From Actinokineospora sp. NBRC 105648 (GTDB taxonomy: Bacteria > Actinomycetota > Actinomycetes > Mycobacteriales > Pseudonocardiaceae), in NCBI RefSeq assembly GCF_030269645.1, contig NZ_BSTR01000009.1, positions 124,001-188,000 on the forward strand: a stretch of DNA of 64,000 nucleotides, written 5' to 3'. Positions 43,057 to 52,744 of this stretch are shown here, in pieces. Position 1 is the stretch's first letter. Each line of letters begins with the position of its first letter. The notes beneath the pieces were generated by a model. That model was not told the origin of the DNA, did no database searches, and saw nothing but the letters and a program-made list of their open reading frames with translations. A program made the position numbers and the translations under genes.

Positions 43057-44010
43057 TCACACTTCGCCGAGGTTGAGTCCCCGGGCCTCGGCGGCGGCGC
43101 GATCGGACGCCGTGGCCCGGGTGTAGCGGTCGAGCATGTCCCTGCGAGACCAGCCCGCGATGGCCATGGCGCCGCCCTCGCTGCCGCCTGCGGCAAGCCA
43201 GCGGGTGTCCCAGGTGCCGCGTGCGGTGGGGGTGGAAGCCCTTGATCCCGGCGCGCTCCGCCCGCAGTTTCAGGGCGTGGTACATGGCGTCATAGGTGAA
43301 CCCGCGGTTGCGGCGCCGAGCCACAGGGCGGGACGGCCGGCAAGGCGGTGCTGGCGACGCACCCCCAGGTAGCGGTCCACGGCGCGGCAGGCTTGTGGTC
43401 CCAACGGCACGCGGCGGCCCTTGCCCCTTGCCGGGCTCCACGACCGTGACGCCCTCACGCAGGTCGACTTGATCCAGTTGCATGCCGATCAACTCTGACG
43501 CCCCGGACGCCGGTCTCCAGCATGACCCGCACGATCGCCTCGTCGCGCCGATCCCGGTAGCCCGGTCCCTGGCAGGCCCGAACGAGGGCCTGCAACTCGT
43601 CGTCGGTGAGCGGGTTGATGACCTTGTCGTCGAGCTTGGGCTGCTTGAGGCCGAGCAGTTCGTCGCGGGGTGTCTCGCCCTCATCGGCCAGCCAGGCGGA
43701 GAACCGGCGCAGGGCCAGGTGGCGGGTGCGCGCAGTGGCAGGTTCGACGTCGGCTTCCTTGATCAAGTACACGATCCAGGCCCCGACGGTGGGCCGATCC
43801 ACTGCAGGAAGCGTGCCGGTGCTCGCGCACCAGGTGAGGAACTGGGCCAAGCCGGTCCCGTAGCTCGTCAGCGTCTCCGCGCCCTTGCGCTCGGCGCGCA
43901 GATGCAGCAGCCACGACTCTCCGAGCGCGGCAAGGTTCTTGTGCGCGGCGAGGCGCACGAGCTCGACAGGGTCCCTGGTGGAGGTATCTCGACTAGGACC
44001 GCTGTACTTG
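43057..44010 (-). pseudogene. Frameshifted tyrosine recombinase (integrase)
   Basis: The N-terminal SAM-like core-binding part reads 'AAHKNLAALGESWLLHLRAERKGAETLTSYGTGLAQFL'. The catalytic part is split over three frames: 'VMLETGVRA/SELIGMQLDQVDLREGV' (Arg), 'GIKGFHPHRTRH' (HxxR), and 'GGAMAIAGWSRRDMLDRYTRAT' (tyrosine), ending at TGA 43057. All catalytic motifs survive but at least three frameshifts disrupt them. The first codons touch the sigA terminator. It probably integrated the element whose remains fill the sequence to its left. Confidence 0.8.
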
Positions 44011-44011
44011 T

Positions 44012-44063
44012 CCAGTGTCGGCCGCCCGACCGGCGTTTCCGCAGGTCGGACGGCCGACACTGG
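44012..44063. terminator. Long hairpin after sigA
   Basis: The 20-base arms CCAGTGTCGGCCGCCCGACC and GGTCGGACGGCCGACACTGG pair at 19 of 20 positions around a 12-base loop, eight bases after the sigA stop. It is the likely sigA terminator and abuts the integrase remnant. Confidence 0.8.
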
Positions 44064-44070
44064 GGCCTTG

Positions 44071-45390
44071 CTATTCCAGGTAATCCCGCAGCACCTGCGA
44101 GCGCGACGGGTGGCGCAGCTTCGACATCGTCTTCGACTCGATCTGGCGGATCCGCTCGCGGGTGACCCCGTAGACCTGGCCGATCTCGTCCAGGGTGCGC
44201 GGCTGGCCGTCGGTGAGGCCGAAGCGCAGGCGGACCACGCCCGCCTCGCGCTCGGACAGGGTGGCCAGCACCGACTGGAGCTGGTCCTGCAGCAGCGTGA
44301 ACGACACCGCGTCCACGGCCACCACGGCCTCGGAGTCCTCGATGAAGTCGCCGAGCTGGCTGTCGCCCTCGTCACCGATGGTCTGGTCGAGCGAGATGGG
44401 CTCCCGGGCGTACTGCTGGATCTCCAGCACCTTCTCCGGGGTGATGTCCATCTCCTTGGCCAGCTCCTCCGGCGTGGGCTCGCGGCCCAGGTCCTGGAGC
44501 AGCTCGCGCTGGATGCGGCCGAGCTTGTTGATGACCTCGACCATGTGCACCGGGATGCGGATGGTGCGCGCCTGGTCGGCCATCGCGCGGGTGATCGCCT
44601 GGCGGATCCACCACGTCGCGTAGGTGGAGAACTTGTAGCCCTTGGTGTAGTCGAACTTCTCCACCGCGCGGATCAGGCCCAGGTTGCCCTCCTGGATCAG
44701 GTCCAGGAACGCCATGCCGCGGCCGGTGTAGCGCTTGGCCAGCGAGACCACCAACCGCAGGTTCGCCTCGAGCAGGTGGTTCTTGGCCCGCTCGCCGTCG
44801 CGCACGATCCAGCGCAGGTCGCGGCGCATCTGCGGCTGCAGCTTCTCGTTCTCGTCCTCGGACTTGCGCACCCGCTCGGCGGCGTAGAGGCCCGCCTCGA
44901 TCCGCTTGGCGAGCTCGACCTCCTCCTCCGCGTTGAGCAGGGCGACCTTGCCGATCTGCTTGAGGTAGGCGCGGACCGAGTCGGCCGAGGCGGTGAGCTC
45001 GGCGTCCTTGCGCGCCTGGCGCAGGGCCTCGGACTCCTCCTCGTCCCAGACGAAGTCGCCGTCCTTGCCCGACTCCTTGGGGTCCTTCTCCTCGGGCTCC
45101 TCGACCGGCTCCTCCACCGGCTCGACCTCGACCTCCTCGAGATCGGACAGGTCGGGGTTCTCCGGGTCCTCGAGCTCCTCGCCCTCGGGGCCCTCGCCCG
45201 CCTTCTTCGGCCCGGCGGCCTTGGCCCCGGCGGCCTTCTTCGGGGCGCGCGCGGCGGGCTTGGCGCCTGGCGCGCGCTTCGCCGTCGTCTTGGGAGCGCC
45301 GTTCAGCTCTTCGTCCTCGGCGCTCTTGGTCGTCTTGGCGGCGCTCGCCGACGCCGTCGAGCGTCGGGTTGCGGTTCGTGCGGCTGCCAC
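44071..45390 (-). CDS. sigA: Primary RNA polymerase sigma factor
   Basis: 439 residues from GTG at 45390 ([14 protein letters not shown]), preferred over an ATG at 45414 because AAGGG then lies six bases upstream and because related SigA proteins start this way. A basic, then Glu/Pro-rich N-terminal tail (about 125 residues) precedes region 1.2 ([21 protein letters not shown]), region 2 ([57 protein letters not shown]), region 3 and region 4 ([29 protein letters not shown]). It directs housekeeping transcription. Neighbours ppgK and suhB match the actinobacterial gene order. Confidence 0.97.
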   Translation of the reverse strand: MAAARTATRRSTASASAAKTTKSAEDEELNGAPKTTAKRAPGAKPAARAPKKAAGAKAAGPKKAGEGPEGEELEDPENPDLSDLEEVEVEPVEEPVEEPEEKDPKESGKDGDFVWDEEESEALRQARKDAELTASADSVRAYLKQIGKVALLNAEEEVELAKRIEAGLYAAERVRKSEDENEKLQPQMRRDLRWIVRDGERAKNHLLEANLRLVVSLAKRYTGRGMAFLDLIQEGNLGLIRAVEKFDYTKGYKFSTYATWWIRQAITRAMADQARTIRIPVHMVEVINKLGRIQRELLQDLGREPTPEELAKEMDITPEKVLEIQQYAREPISLDQTIGDEGDSQLGDFIEDSEAVVAVDAVSFTLLQDQLQSVLATLSEREAGVVRLRFGLTDGQPRTLDEIGQVYGVTRERIRQIESKTMSKLRHPSRSQVLRDYLE

Positions 45391-45589
45391 GTACGCCCTT
45401 TCACAACTGTCCATCACGGCGACGCCCGGGAGGTGCAAACGCCTGGTCGCCGCCGGAGTTCGGGGGAGTGCCCTGAGGCTCGTTCCGCCGCGGGCTGCGT
45501 TCCATTGTAGCGACGTACGGCGTGTCCCCGGGAAACGCCAAGGCCGAAAAGTCCTCCGGCCGGTCTTTCCCCAGGGCCACGCCCGGAAA

Positions 45590-46354
<765 letters not shown>

Positions 46355-46434
46355 CCCCGGGTCCTCTCGTATTCGATTCAGTAGCGTCCGCGCAGACATT
46401 AGCCGCCGCCGCTGACTTGTGGTCGGATAGCCGC

Positions 46435-47232
46435 GTGGGCAGCACAGAGCAGCACCTCGCGGAGATCGCGCTGACCGTGGCCGCCGAGGCGGCCGACCTG
46501 GCCAGGACGACCCGCGGGAGCGCGATCCGCGACGTCGGCACCAAGAGCACCAGCACGGACGTGGTCACCGCCGCCGACCACGCCGCCGAGCAGCTGATCC
46601 GGGACCGGCTGGCCGCGCTGCGCCCCGGCGACGCCGTGCTCGGCGAGGAGGCAGGCGGCGCCGCGGGCAGCGGGGTCACCTGGGTCGTCGACCCGATCGA
46701 CGGCACCGTCAACTACCTCTACGGCTACCCCTGGTACGCCGTCTCGGTCGCCGCCCAGGTCAACGGCGCGTCAGTCGCCGGGGCGGTCGTCGAGCCCGCG
46801 TCCGGCAGGCGGTGGACGGCCGCCCGCGGCCACGGCTCCTGGCTGGACGGCGAGCGCCTGCGGGTGTCCGCCCCCGCGGGCCTGGACGTGGCGCTGCTGG
46901 CCACCGGGTTCGCCTACGCCCCCGAGCGCCGCCGTGCCCAGGCGGCCGCGGTGGCGCGGCTGCTGGGGCGGGTGCGCGACATCCGCCGCTCCGGGTCGGC
47001 CGCGCTGGACCTGTGCGCCGTCGCGGCGGGCTGGGTGGACGCCTACTGCGAGCGCGGGCTCTCCCGCTGGGACTGGGCCGCGGGCGCGTTGATCGCCCAG
47101 GAGGCGGGCGCGGTGGTCGACCTGCCCGGGGCGGCGCCGGAGCTGGGCGCGGACGCGGTGTTCGCCGCCGCCCCGGAGATCGCGGGGCCGCTGCGCGCTG
47201 CCCTGGTGGACGCGGGGATGGGCGAGTTCTAG
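46435..47232 (+). CDS. suhB: Inositol monophosphatase family protein
   Basis: 265 residues from GTG at 46435 (VGSTEQHLAEIAL); a GTG 18 bases earlier is possible. Metal-binding motifs are intact: GEEAGG, WVVDPIDGTVNY and 'SRWDWAAGALIAQEAGG'-like near the C-terminus. It dephosphorylates inositol phosphates, part of inositol lipid or mycothiol supply in actinobacteria. It is divergent from ppgK with about 80 bases between. Confidence 0.93.
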   Translation: MGSTEQHLAEIALTVAAEAADLARTTRGSAIRDVGTKSTSTDVVTAADHAAEQLIRDRLAALRPGDAVLGEEAGGAAGSGVTWVVDPIDGTVNYLYGYPWYAVSVAAQVNGASVAGAVVEPASGRRWTAARGHGSWLDGERLRVSAPAGLDVALLATGFAYAPERRRAQAAAVARLLGRVRDIRRSGSAALDLCAVAAGWVDAYCERGLSRWDWAAGALIAQEAGAVVDLPGAAPELGADAVFAAAPEIAGPLRAALVDAGMGEF

Positions 47233-47262
47233 CGACGGCGGGCGGAGAGCTGACCGACAGCC

Positions 47263-47964
47263 CTAGCAGCGGCCGGACCGGGCCGCGGTGATCAGTGCGC
47301 CGTCGACCGGTGCGGCGGGCGAGCCCTCGGTTTGTAAGCCGCCCTGGTCGCCGGGGTTGGACTGGGCCCACTCGGCGAGCTGCTCGAGCACCTGCCGGGT
47401 GGCCGCCGACGGCTGCAGGTGGTCGAACTTCTGGCCCAGGGCCAGGTCGACGGTGGCGTCCTGGCGCTCGTCGCGGATCAGCTCGGCGCACGGCTCCACC
47501 AGGCTCATCGTCCTGGCCACGCCGATGCCCTGCTGGCCGAACCGGATCTGGGCCCGGCAGCTCAGCGTGCCCTTGGGGTAGAGCGTGTCGTTGTCCGGCG
47601 CGCCGACCTGGGTGAAGCCCAGGTCGCGCAGCTCCTCGGTGACCGCGCCCGCCTGCCGGTTCTGCCCGCTGGCGTTGACCACCCGCACCAGGGCGCCCGC
47701 GGCGGGCGCGGGCGGGGTGCGGTCGAGGCTGTCGGCGGGCAGCGCCTGCCCGAGCGTGGGGGCGGGCTGGCCCTCCACCGCCACCGCGGCGGGCGGCGCG
47801 GAGCACGAGATCGCCTTGCTCGCGCCCGAGTCCGTGTTGATCACGCGCAGCCACACGACCGTGGCGGCCAGTCCGAGCACGGCGATGAGGATGATCGCCG
47901 GGAGCGGTCGTCGTCTGCGGTACCGCTGGGGTTTGGGCCCCCCGGTCACATTTCCGGTCGCCAC
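47263..47964 (-). CDS. cei: Membrane-anchored LytR_C protein, Cei-like
   Basis: 233 residues from GTG at 47964 with GGGAGGG about seven bases upstream. A short basic cytosolic N-terminus (RYRRRRPLP) precedes one membrane helix (AIILIAVLGLAATVVWL, about 21-40). The extracytoplasmic LytR_C domain follows (ALVRVVNASGQNRQAGAVTEELRDLGF...). Its position matches Rv2700 (cei, cell-envelope integrity). It converges with suhB, with 30 bases between the stops. The symbol is assigned by synteny and architecture. Confidence 0.85.
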   Translation of the reverse strand: MATGNVTGGPKPQRYRRRRPLPAIILIAVLGLAATVVWLRVINTDSGASKAISCSAPPAAVAVEGQPAPTLGQALPADSLDRTPPAPAAGALVRVVNASGQNRQAGAVTEELRDLGFTQVGAPDNDTLYPKGTLSCRAQIRFGQQGIGVARTMSLVEPCAELIRDERQDATVDLALGQKFDHLQPSAATRQVLEQLAEWAQSNPGDQGGLQTEGSPAAPVDGALITAARSGRC

Positions 47965-48447
47965 GCGCGGACCCTCCCTACGGACCTCATCGGTCCACCC
48001 CCGTGGACACCTGGGCCGGGGTGTCGCCCCGGCTCGGCTGTCGTCGCTGCTCAGCCTATTCGTTTCGGAGTGGACCGCGGTATGCGGGCCAGGCGTGTCC
48101 CGAGTGTGCGCGGATCGCCGGGAGCGACGGGGTCGTGGCGGAAAGTCACTCCACTGGGCATCGCACCACGCCTGCCCGCGCGGGGCAAGCAGGATCCCCC
48201 GCCGCGCGACCCACCACCCTGCACGGACCGGTCCGAACACCCCCGCACGGGTGAGGCTGTGCACGGCCCCGTCCGGCATGGGCTACCCTCTGCCCGCTCC
48301 AGTCGCCGGACACACCCAGCGGAATCGATTCCGACGGGCCTGCGGACTGCGAGACCGCCGTCACTCGGATGGCGGGCACAAACCGGGGCGCTGGAACGTT
48401 GACCAGCGGCACGACCCACATCCTGAAGGACCGCAGGGGTGAAGAAG
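47965..48447. other. 483-base divergent intergenic region
   Basis: Upstream regions of the Cei-like gene (minus) and DUF4193 (plus). I see no coding frame with normal codon bias. A weak hairpin-like pair (CTGCCC/GGGGCA) near 48175 is present; no promoter consensus was identified with confidence. Confidence 0.5.
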
Positions 48448-48756
48448 ATGGCGACCGACTACGACGCACCACGGCGCAGCGAGGCCGACGACCTGGCCGA
48501 GGACTCCCTCGAGGAGCTCAAGGCCCGGCGCAACGAGAACCAGTCCGGGGTTGTCGACGTCGACGAGACCGACACGGCGGAGAGCTTCGAGCTCCCCGGC
48601 GCGGACCTGTCCGCGCTCTCGGGCGAGGACCTCACCGTGCGCGTGGTGCCCAAGCAAGCTGACGAGTTCACCTGCTCCAAGTGCTTCCTGGTGCACCACC
48701 GCAGCAGGCTGGCAGAGGACAACGGGGGCGTCTTCGTCTGCCGCGACTGCTCTTGA
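48448..48756 (+). CDS. DUF4193 family zinc-ribbon protein
   Basis: 102 residues from the ATG of MATDYDAPRR. An acidic N-terminal half precedes the zinc-ribbon block 'FTCSKCFLVHHRSRLAEDNGGVFVCRDCS', with two CxxC pairs ending at the C-terminus. It is the counterpart of Rv2699c and is conserved across actinobacteria; its function is unknown. Confidence 0.92.
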   Translation: MATDYDAPRRSEADDLAEDSLEELKARRNENQSGVVDVDETDTAESFELPGADLSALSGEDLTVRVVPKQADEFTCSKCFLVHHRSRLAEDNGGVFVCRDCS

Positions 48757-48880
48757 CGGGTTCCCCGGGCCGGGTCAGGCGGCCGGGGGAGTTCGACGAT
48801 CGGGACAGCCGGGTGGCCCAGCCGGGCACCCGGCTGTTGCTGTGCCTGCGACCGGTCCGGGCTCCCGGCTGAGCCGGTGG

Positions 48881-49420
48881 CTAGTGACCGGCTGCCTGGT
48901 GGCCGGTGGCCTGGCGACCGGCCGCGCCCGCGGTGATCGCCGCCACCAGCTCCGCCGGGTGGCGGGTGCTCAGGACCCAGTACGGCGTCGGGTCGGCCGG
49001 GTCGACCACCTGCACGCGCACCAGCGGCCCGACCCAGCCGCGGTGCAGCAGGAACGCGGCCGGGTCCAGGTTCGGGCCGAGCACCCGGCGCTTGTCCTTC
49101 GGGTCGAACGCGCTCACCTCGCCCGCGAACTCCAGCGGCAGGTGCGCGTCGGCGACCCACAGCTCACCGTCGACGACCCGCACCGGGGTGCGGCCCGCCC
49201 GCCAGAGCAGCAGCGCGGTCAACGGGATGATCAGCGCGTAGGGCAGCCAGGCGCGCACGCCCGGGTAGCCCATGTGGATCTCCGCGGCGAGCAGCCCGGC
49301 GGCCAGCAGCGGCAGTGGCCACCAGTACCAGGTCACGTGCAGCCGCTCGGCGTACCGCGCGGCAGCCGGGTAGCCGTGGTCGGACGCGGTGCCCGCGCCC
49401 GTGCCTGAGGTGTCGGTCAC
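48881..49420 (-). CDS. DUF3093 membrane protein
   Basis: 179 residues from GTG at 49420. Two membrane helices lie at about residues 29-45 and 55-70 ('[18 protein letters not shown]', '[16 protein letters not shown]'), then a soluble PH-like part with '[21 protein letters not shown]' and '[28 protein letters not shown]'. It matches the Rv2698-type family in sequence pattern and position, divergent from dut with a 24-base gap. Function unknown. Confidence 0.88.
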   Translation of the reverse strand: MTDTSGTGAGTASDHGYPAAARYAERLHVTWYWWPLPLLAAGLLAAEIHMGYPGVRAWLPYALIIPLTALLLWRAGRTPVRVVDGELWVADAHLPLEFAGEVSAFDPKDKRRVLGPNLDPAAFLLHRGWVGPLVRVQVVDPADPTPYWVLSTRHPAELVAAITAGAAGRQATGHQAAGH

Positions 49421-49444
49421 GGGCCCAGGGTAGTCTCGCCGCTC

Positions 49445-49933
49445 GTGCCCAGCGTCGAGGTCCTGCTCACCCGGATGGACCCGGGTGTCCCGGTGCCGTC
49501 CTACGCCCGTCCGGGTGATGCCGGACTGGACCTGGTCACCACCGCGGACGTGGTCATCGCCCCCGGCGAGCGGGTGCTGGTCGGCACCGGCGTCGCGATC
49601 GCGCTGCCCGAGGGCCACGCCGGGTTCGTGCACCCCCGGTCCGGGCTCGCCGCCCGGCTGGGGCTGGGCGTGGTCAACGCCCCTGGCACCATCGACGCGG
49701 GCTACCGCGGCGAGATCAAAGTCTGTTTGATCAACCACGACCCGCGCGAGTCCATCGCGCTGCGCCGGGGCGACCGGATCGCGCAGCTGGTGGTGCAGCG
49801 GGTCGAGCACGTGGTTTTCCACGAGGTGGCCGAGCTGGGGTGGTCCCAGCGCGGCACAGGCGGGCACGGGTCGACCGGTGGGCACGAGGTGCTCAGCGGT
49901 TCGGCGGGGTCGGGACACAACACGGAGGACTAG
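49445..49933 (+). CDS. dut: dUTP diphosphatase
   Basis: 162 residues from GTG at 49445. All five trimeric dUTPase motifs are present: [37 protein letters not shown], and the C-terminal [11 protein letters not shown]. It hydrolyses dUTP to dUMP, keeping uracil out of DNA and feeding dTMP synthesis. Its stop shares one base with the next gene's start. Confidence 0.96.
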   Translation: MPSVEVLLTRMDPGVPVPSYARPGDAGLDLVTTADVVIAPGERVLVGTGVAIALPEGHAGFVHPRSGLAARLGLGVVNAPGTIDAGYRGEIKVCLINHDPRESIALRRGDRIAQLVVQRVEHVVFHEVAELGWSQRGTGGHGSTGGHEVLSGSAGSGHNTED

Positions 49934-50598
49934 TGGCACTGTTCGGGCGACGCAGGCGCGAGGGCGAGGAGCCGGTGGCCGACACCGGTCGCACCGCCGA
50001 CGGCGTTGACGACCTCGACGGGGACGACGAGGACGACTACCCGACGCCGGTCCAGGCGCCGGAGGGTCCCTACGACGAGGCCGACGCCCCCGACGACGAC
50101 TTCCCGCGGCTGGACCTCGGCTCGGTCCGGATCCCGGTGCCCGACGGCGCCCAGCTCCAGGTGGAGATGGACCCGGCGGGCCCGGTGCGCGCGGTGCACG
50201 TGCTGACCCCGGTCGGCCAGGTGACCCTCAACGCCTACGCCGCGCCCCGCTCCGGGGGCCTGTGGCGGGAGGTGTGCGGCGAGCTCGCCGAGCAGCTGCG
50301 CGGCGACGGCGCCGCCGTGCGCAGCCACGCGGGTGAGTGGGGCCAGGAGCTCGGTGCCGCGCTGGGCGAGGTGTCGCTGCGGTTCGTCGGCGTCGACGGC
50401 CCGCGGTGGATGCTGCGCGGCGTGGTGGCGGGCCCCCCGGAGCTGGCCGACACCAGCGCGCAGGCGCTGCGCGAGCTGGTCCGCAACACCGTCGTCGTGC
50501 GCGGCGACCAGCCGATGCCGGTCCGCACGCCGCTGCAGATCGACCTGCCCAAGGCGATCGCCGACCACATCGCCGAGCAGGCCGAGCAACAGCAGTAG
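49933..50598 (+). CDS. DUF3710 family protein
   Basis: 221 residues from GTG at 49933, with GGAGG upstream inside dut. A strongly acidic N-terminal third precedes a conserved domain ('PRLDLGSVRIPVPDGAQLQVE', 'EVSLRFVGVDGPRWMLRGVVAGPP', 'VVVRGDQPMPVRTPLQIDLP'). It matches Rv2696c in type and place. Function unknown; translational coupling to dut is evident. Confidence 0.92.
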   Translation: MALFGRRRREGEEPVADTGRTADGVDDLDGDDEDDYPTPVQAPEGPYDEADAPDDDFPRLDLGSVRIPVPDGAQLQVEMDPAGPVRAVHVLTPVGQVTLNAYAAPRSGGLWREVCGELAEQLRGDGAAVRSHAGEWGQELGAALGEVSLRFVGVDGPRWMLRGVVAGPPELADTSAQALRELVRNTVVVRGDQPMPVRTPLQIDLPKAIADHIAEQAEQQQ

Positions 50599-50607
50599 CG
50601 GGCGGGT

Positions 50608-51315
50608 TCAGGAGTCCCGGGCGCGCAGCCAGCCGAGCACGGCGGCGCGCCCGAGGGCCGCCGGGTCGACGCCGACGATCTCCAGCCGGGTCGTGCACAG
50701 CCGCCCCGCGGGCAGCGCCCCGGCCCACTGCCGGGCGACCTGCAGCGGGTGCACCGGGTCGTCCGGGCAGCCCGCCACGCCCGCGGGCACGTCGAGCACG
50801 GCCAAGTCGTCCAGGGTCGGCGCCGGGTACTCGGCCGCCACCTCCAGCGAGTCGGCGAGGCCCTCGCCGTAGCCGGTCCACGCACGCGTGAGTTCCGCGG
50901 CCAGCCAGGCGGGCACGTCCGCCACGGCCGAGGCCAGCGCCGCCGCCGTGCCCCGGGCGCGCACATCGGCGGCGCTGAACCGCGCGGCGAGGGCGGCGGG
51001 CGCGTCCCCGGGCTCACCGCACCAACCCGGCAGCGCGAGCAGCAGGCCCGCGCACCGGCCGGGGTTGCGGACCGCCCACGCGGCGCCCAGGTGGGCGCCC
51101 AGCGAGACCCCGCCCACGAGCACCGGCGCGGCCCGCGCCGCGGCGTCCAGCGCGGCCAGGTGAGCGGCGATCAGCCCTGGTCCGGGCACCGGGGAGGGGG
51201 TCAGCAGGGGGATCCCGACGGCCGCCAGCGGCGCCTCGAACACCGCCCGCGCGAACACCTCGTCTGACCCGGTACCGGGCAGCAGGACGGCCGTGGGCGG
51301 CTGGGTCACACTCAC
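50608..51315 (-). CDS. Alpha/beta hydrolase
   Basis: 235 residues from GTG at 51315, with AAGGA about seven bases upstream (a GTG six bases later is also possible). The nucleophile elbow GGVSLGAH is a GxSxG motif, the oxyanion segment is LLPGTGSDEVF, and the late histidine is likely in 'PDDPVHPLQ'. The position corresponds to Rv2695. Substrate unknown. It converges on DUF3710, with nine bases between the stops. Confidence 0.85.
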   Translation of the reverse strand: MSVTQPPTAVLLPGTGSDEVFARAVFEAPLAAVGIPLLTPSPVPGPGLIAAHLAALDAAARAAPVLVGGVSLGAHLGAAWAVRNPGRCAGLLLALPGWCGEPGDAPAALAARFSAADVRARGTAAALASAVADVPAWLAAELTRAWTGYGEGLADSLEVAAEYPAPTLDDLAVLDVPAGVAGCPDDPVHPLQVARQWAGALPAGRLCTTRLEIVGVDPAALGRAAVLGWLRARDS

Positions 51316-51410
51316 GCCCCGATCCTTGTCCACCCGGCACCTAGCACGGTTACGCTGATTGTGCACGGGTCGGAGTCGGGGCCGGCCCCCACCACAGGAG
51401 ACGACTGCGC

Positions 51411-51791
51411 ATGGGCACCAAGGGGGACGGTTATTGGCACCGTCTCGTCAAGCGGCTCACCACCGACGTGGACGAGCTCGACGCAGACGACCTGTCCTCG
51501 CACGCCCGGGAGCAGGGAGCGCAGCGCGCCTGTGACTGCCGGTCCGGCGAGGAGGTGACCGTCTTCGGGCGGTTACGCAGCGTGGAGCTGTGCCCGAGGG
51601 ACGCCGCGGCGACCCTGGAGGCGGAGTTGTTCGACGGGACCGAGGGCGTGACACTAGTGTGGCTCGGGCGCCGACGGATCCCGGGCATCGAGCCCGGTCG
51701 GACCGTCAAGGCCCAGGGCCGGATCGCGGTCAGGGACGGGCGCAAGGTGCTCTACAACCCGTACTACGAGCTGCAGCAGACGGCTCCATGA
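51411..51791 (+). CDS. OB-fold nucleic-acid-binding-like protein
   Basis: 126 residues. After a helical N-terminus the sequence has the OB pattern of a five-strand barrel ('EEVTVFGRLRSVELCPRDAAATLEAELFDGTEGVTLVWLGRRRIPGIEPGRTVKAQGRI'), as in tRNA-anticodon-type OB folds. It corresponds to Rv2694c. A GGAG lies about ten bases upstream of the ATG. The role is unknown. Confidence 0.87.
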   Translation: MGTKGDGYWHRLVKRLTTDVDELDADDLSSHAREQGAQRACDCRSGEEVTVFGRLRSVELCPRDAAATLEAELFDGTEGVTLVWLGRRRIPGIEPGRTVKAQGRIAVRDGRKVLYNPYYELQQTAP

Positions 51792-51804
51792 CGAAACCGG
51801 TGCC

Positions 51805-52572
51805 ATGACCCAACCGGCCGCGCAGGTCAACTCCCCGGGCGAGCCCGACGGCGAGGACCCGAAGACCGACCAGGACACCACCACACCGGCGGACAAACCC
51901 GAGCCCACGCTGCTCGAGCAGATGGGCGGCGTCAGCGGCCTGGTCTACTCGTCGGTGCCGGTCGTGGTGTTCGTGCTCGCCAACGCCTTCTTCGGCCTCA
52001 AGGTCGGCATCTGGAGCGCGGTCGGCAGCGCGGTGGCGATCACCGTGCTGCGGGTGGTCCGCAAGGAGCCGCTGCAGCCGGCCATCTCCGGCTTCTTCGG
52101 CGTGGCCATCGCGGCGTTCATCGCCAACCAGACCGGCTCGGCGAAGGGCTTCTTCCTCTTCGGCATCTGGACGAGCCTGATCTACGGCGGCGTCTTCGCG
52201 GTGTCGATCCTGCTCCGCTGGCCGCTGGTCGGCGTGGTGTGGTCGGCGCTCAACGGGCACGGCCAGGCCTGGCGCCAGGACAAGCGCTCGCGGGCCGCCT
52301 ACGACCTGGCGACGCTGACCTTCGTGCTGGTCTTCGCCGCCCGCTTCATCGTGCAGAAGTGGCTCTACGACGAGGACCTCACCGGTTGGCTGGCGTTCGC
52401 CCGGCTGGCCATGGGCTACCCGCTGTTCGCCATCGCCCTCGCGGTCACCGTGTGGGCGGTGCGCCGGGCGCAGGCCCGCCAGAACGACCTGGAGTCCGCG
52501 GCCGAGGCCGAGGAGACCGACGACGCGGCGGTCGAGGCCGCCCTGCGCCGCAAGTACGGCGAGACCGGCTGA
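51805..52572 (+). CDS. DUF3159 membrane protein
   Basis: 255 residues from the ATG of MTQPAAQVNSPGEP. A disordered 35-residue N-terminus precedes about six helices, with the DUF3159 features 'LLEQMGGVSGLVYSSVPVVVFVLAN', 'RWPLVGVVWS' and 'KRSRAAYDLATL'. It starts 13 bases after the OB-fold gene, probably in one transcript (Rv2693c counterpart). Function unknown. Confidence 0.92.
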   Translation: MTQPAAQVNSPGEPDGEDPKTDQDTTTPADKPEPTLLEQMGGVSGLVYSSVPVVVFVLANAFFGLKVGIWSAVGSAVAITVLRVVRKEPLQPAISGFFGVAIAAFIANQTGSAKGFFLFGIWTSLIYGGVFAVSILLRWPLVGVVWSALNGHGQAWRQDKRSRAAYDLATLTFVLVFAARFIVQKWLYDEDLTGWLAFARLAMGYPLFAIALAVTVWAVRRAQARQNDLESAAEAEETDDAAVEAALRRKYGETG

Positions 52573-52678
52573 GCGCGGAGCACGACCGGAGACCACCACC
52601 CGAGGCGGGCGGTGGTCTCCGGCGCGTGTGCGCCAACTGTCATCCCGGGGACATCCCCTTCCGGCCGATTTCGCGTAC

Positions 52679-52702
52679 ACTTACGGTTACGTAACCGTAA
52701 GT
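52679..52702. promoter_or_regulatory. Perfect 24-base palindrome before the desaturase gene
   Basis: The arms ACTTACGGTTAC and GTAACCGTAAGT are exact reverse complements with no spacer, centred about 54 bases upstream of the desaturase GTG. The size and perfection are typical of TetR-family operators, which control acyl-CoA desaturases in several bacteria. The regulator gene is not in the neighbourhood. Confidence 0.8.
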
Positions 52703-52744
52703 ACCGTCTTGGGGGAGACGCCGAAGAGCCGAGGTATCCCACAC

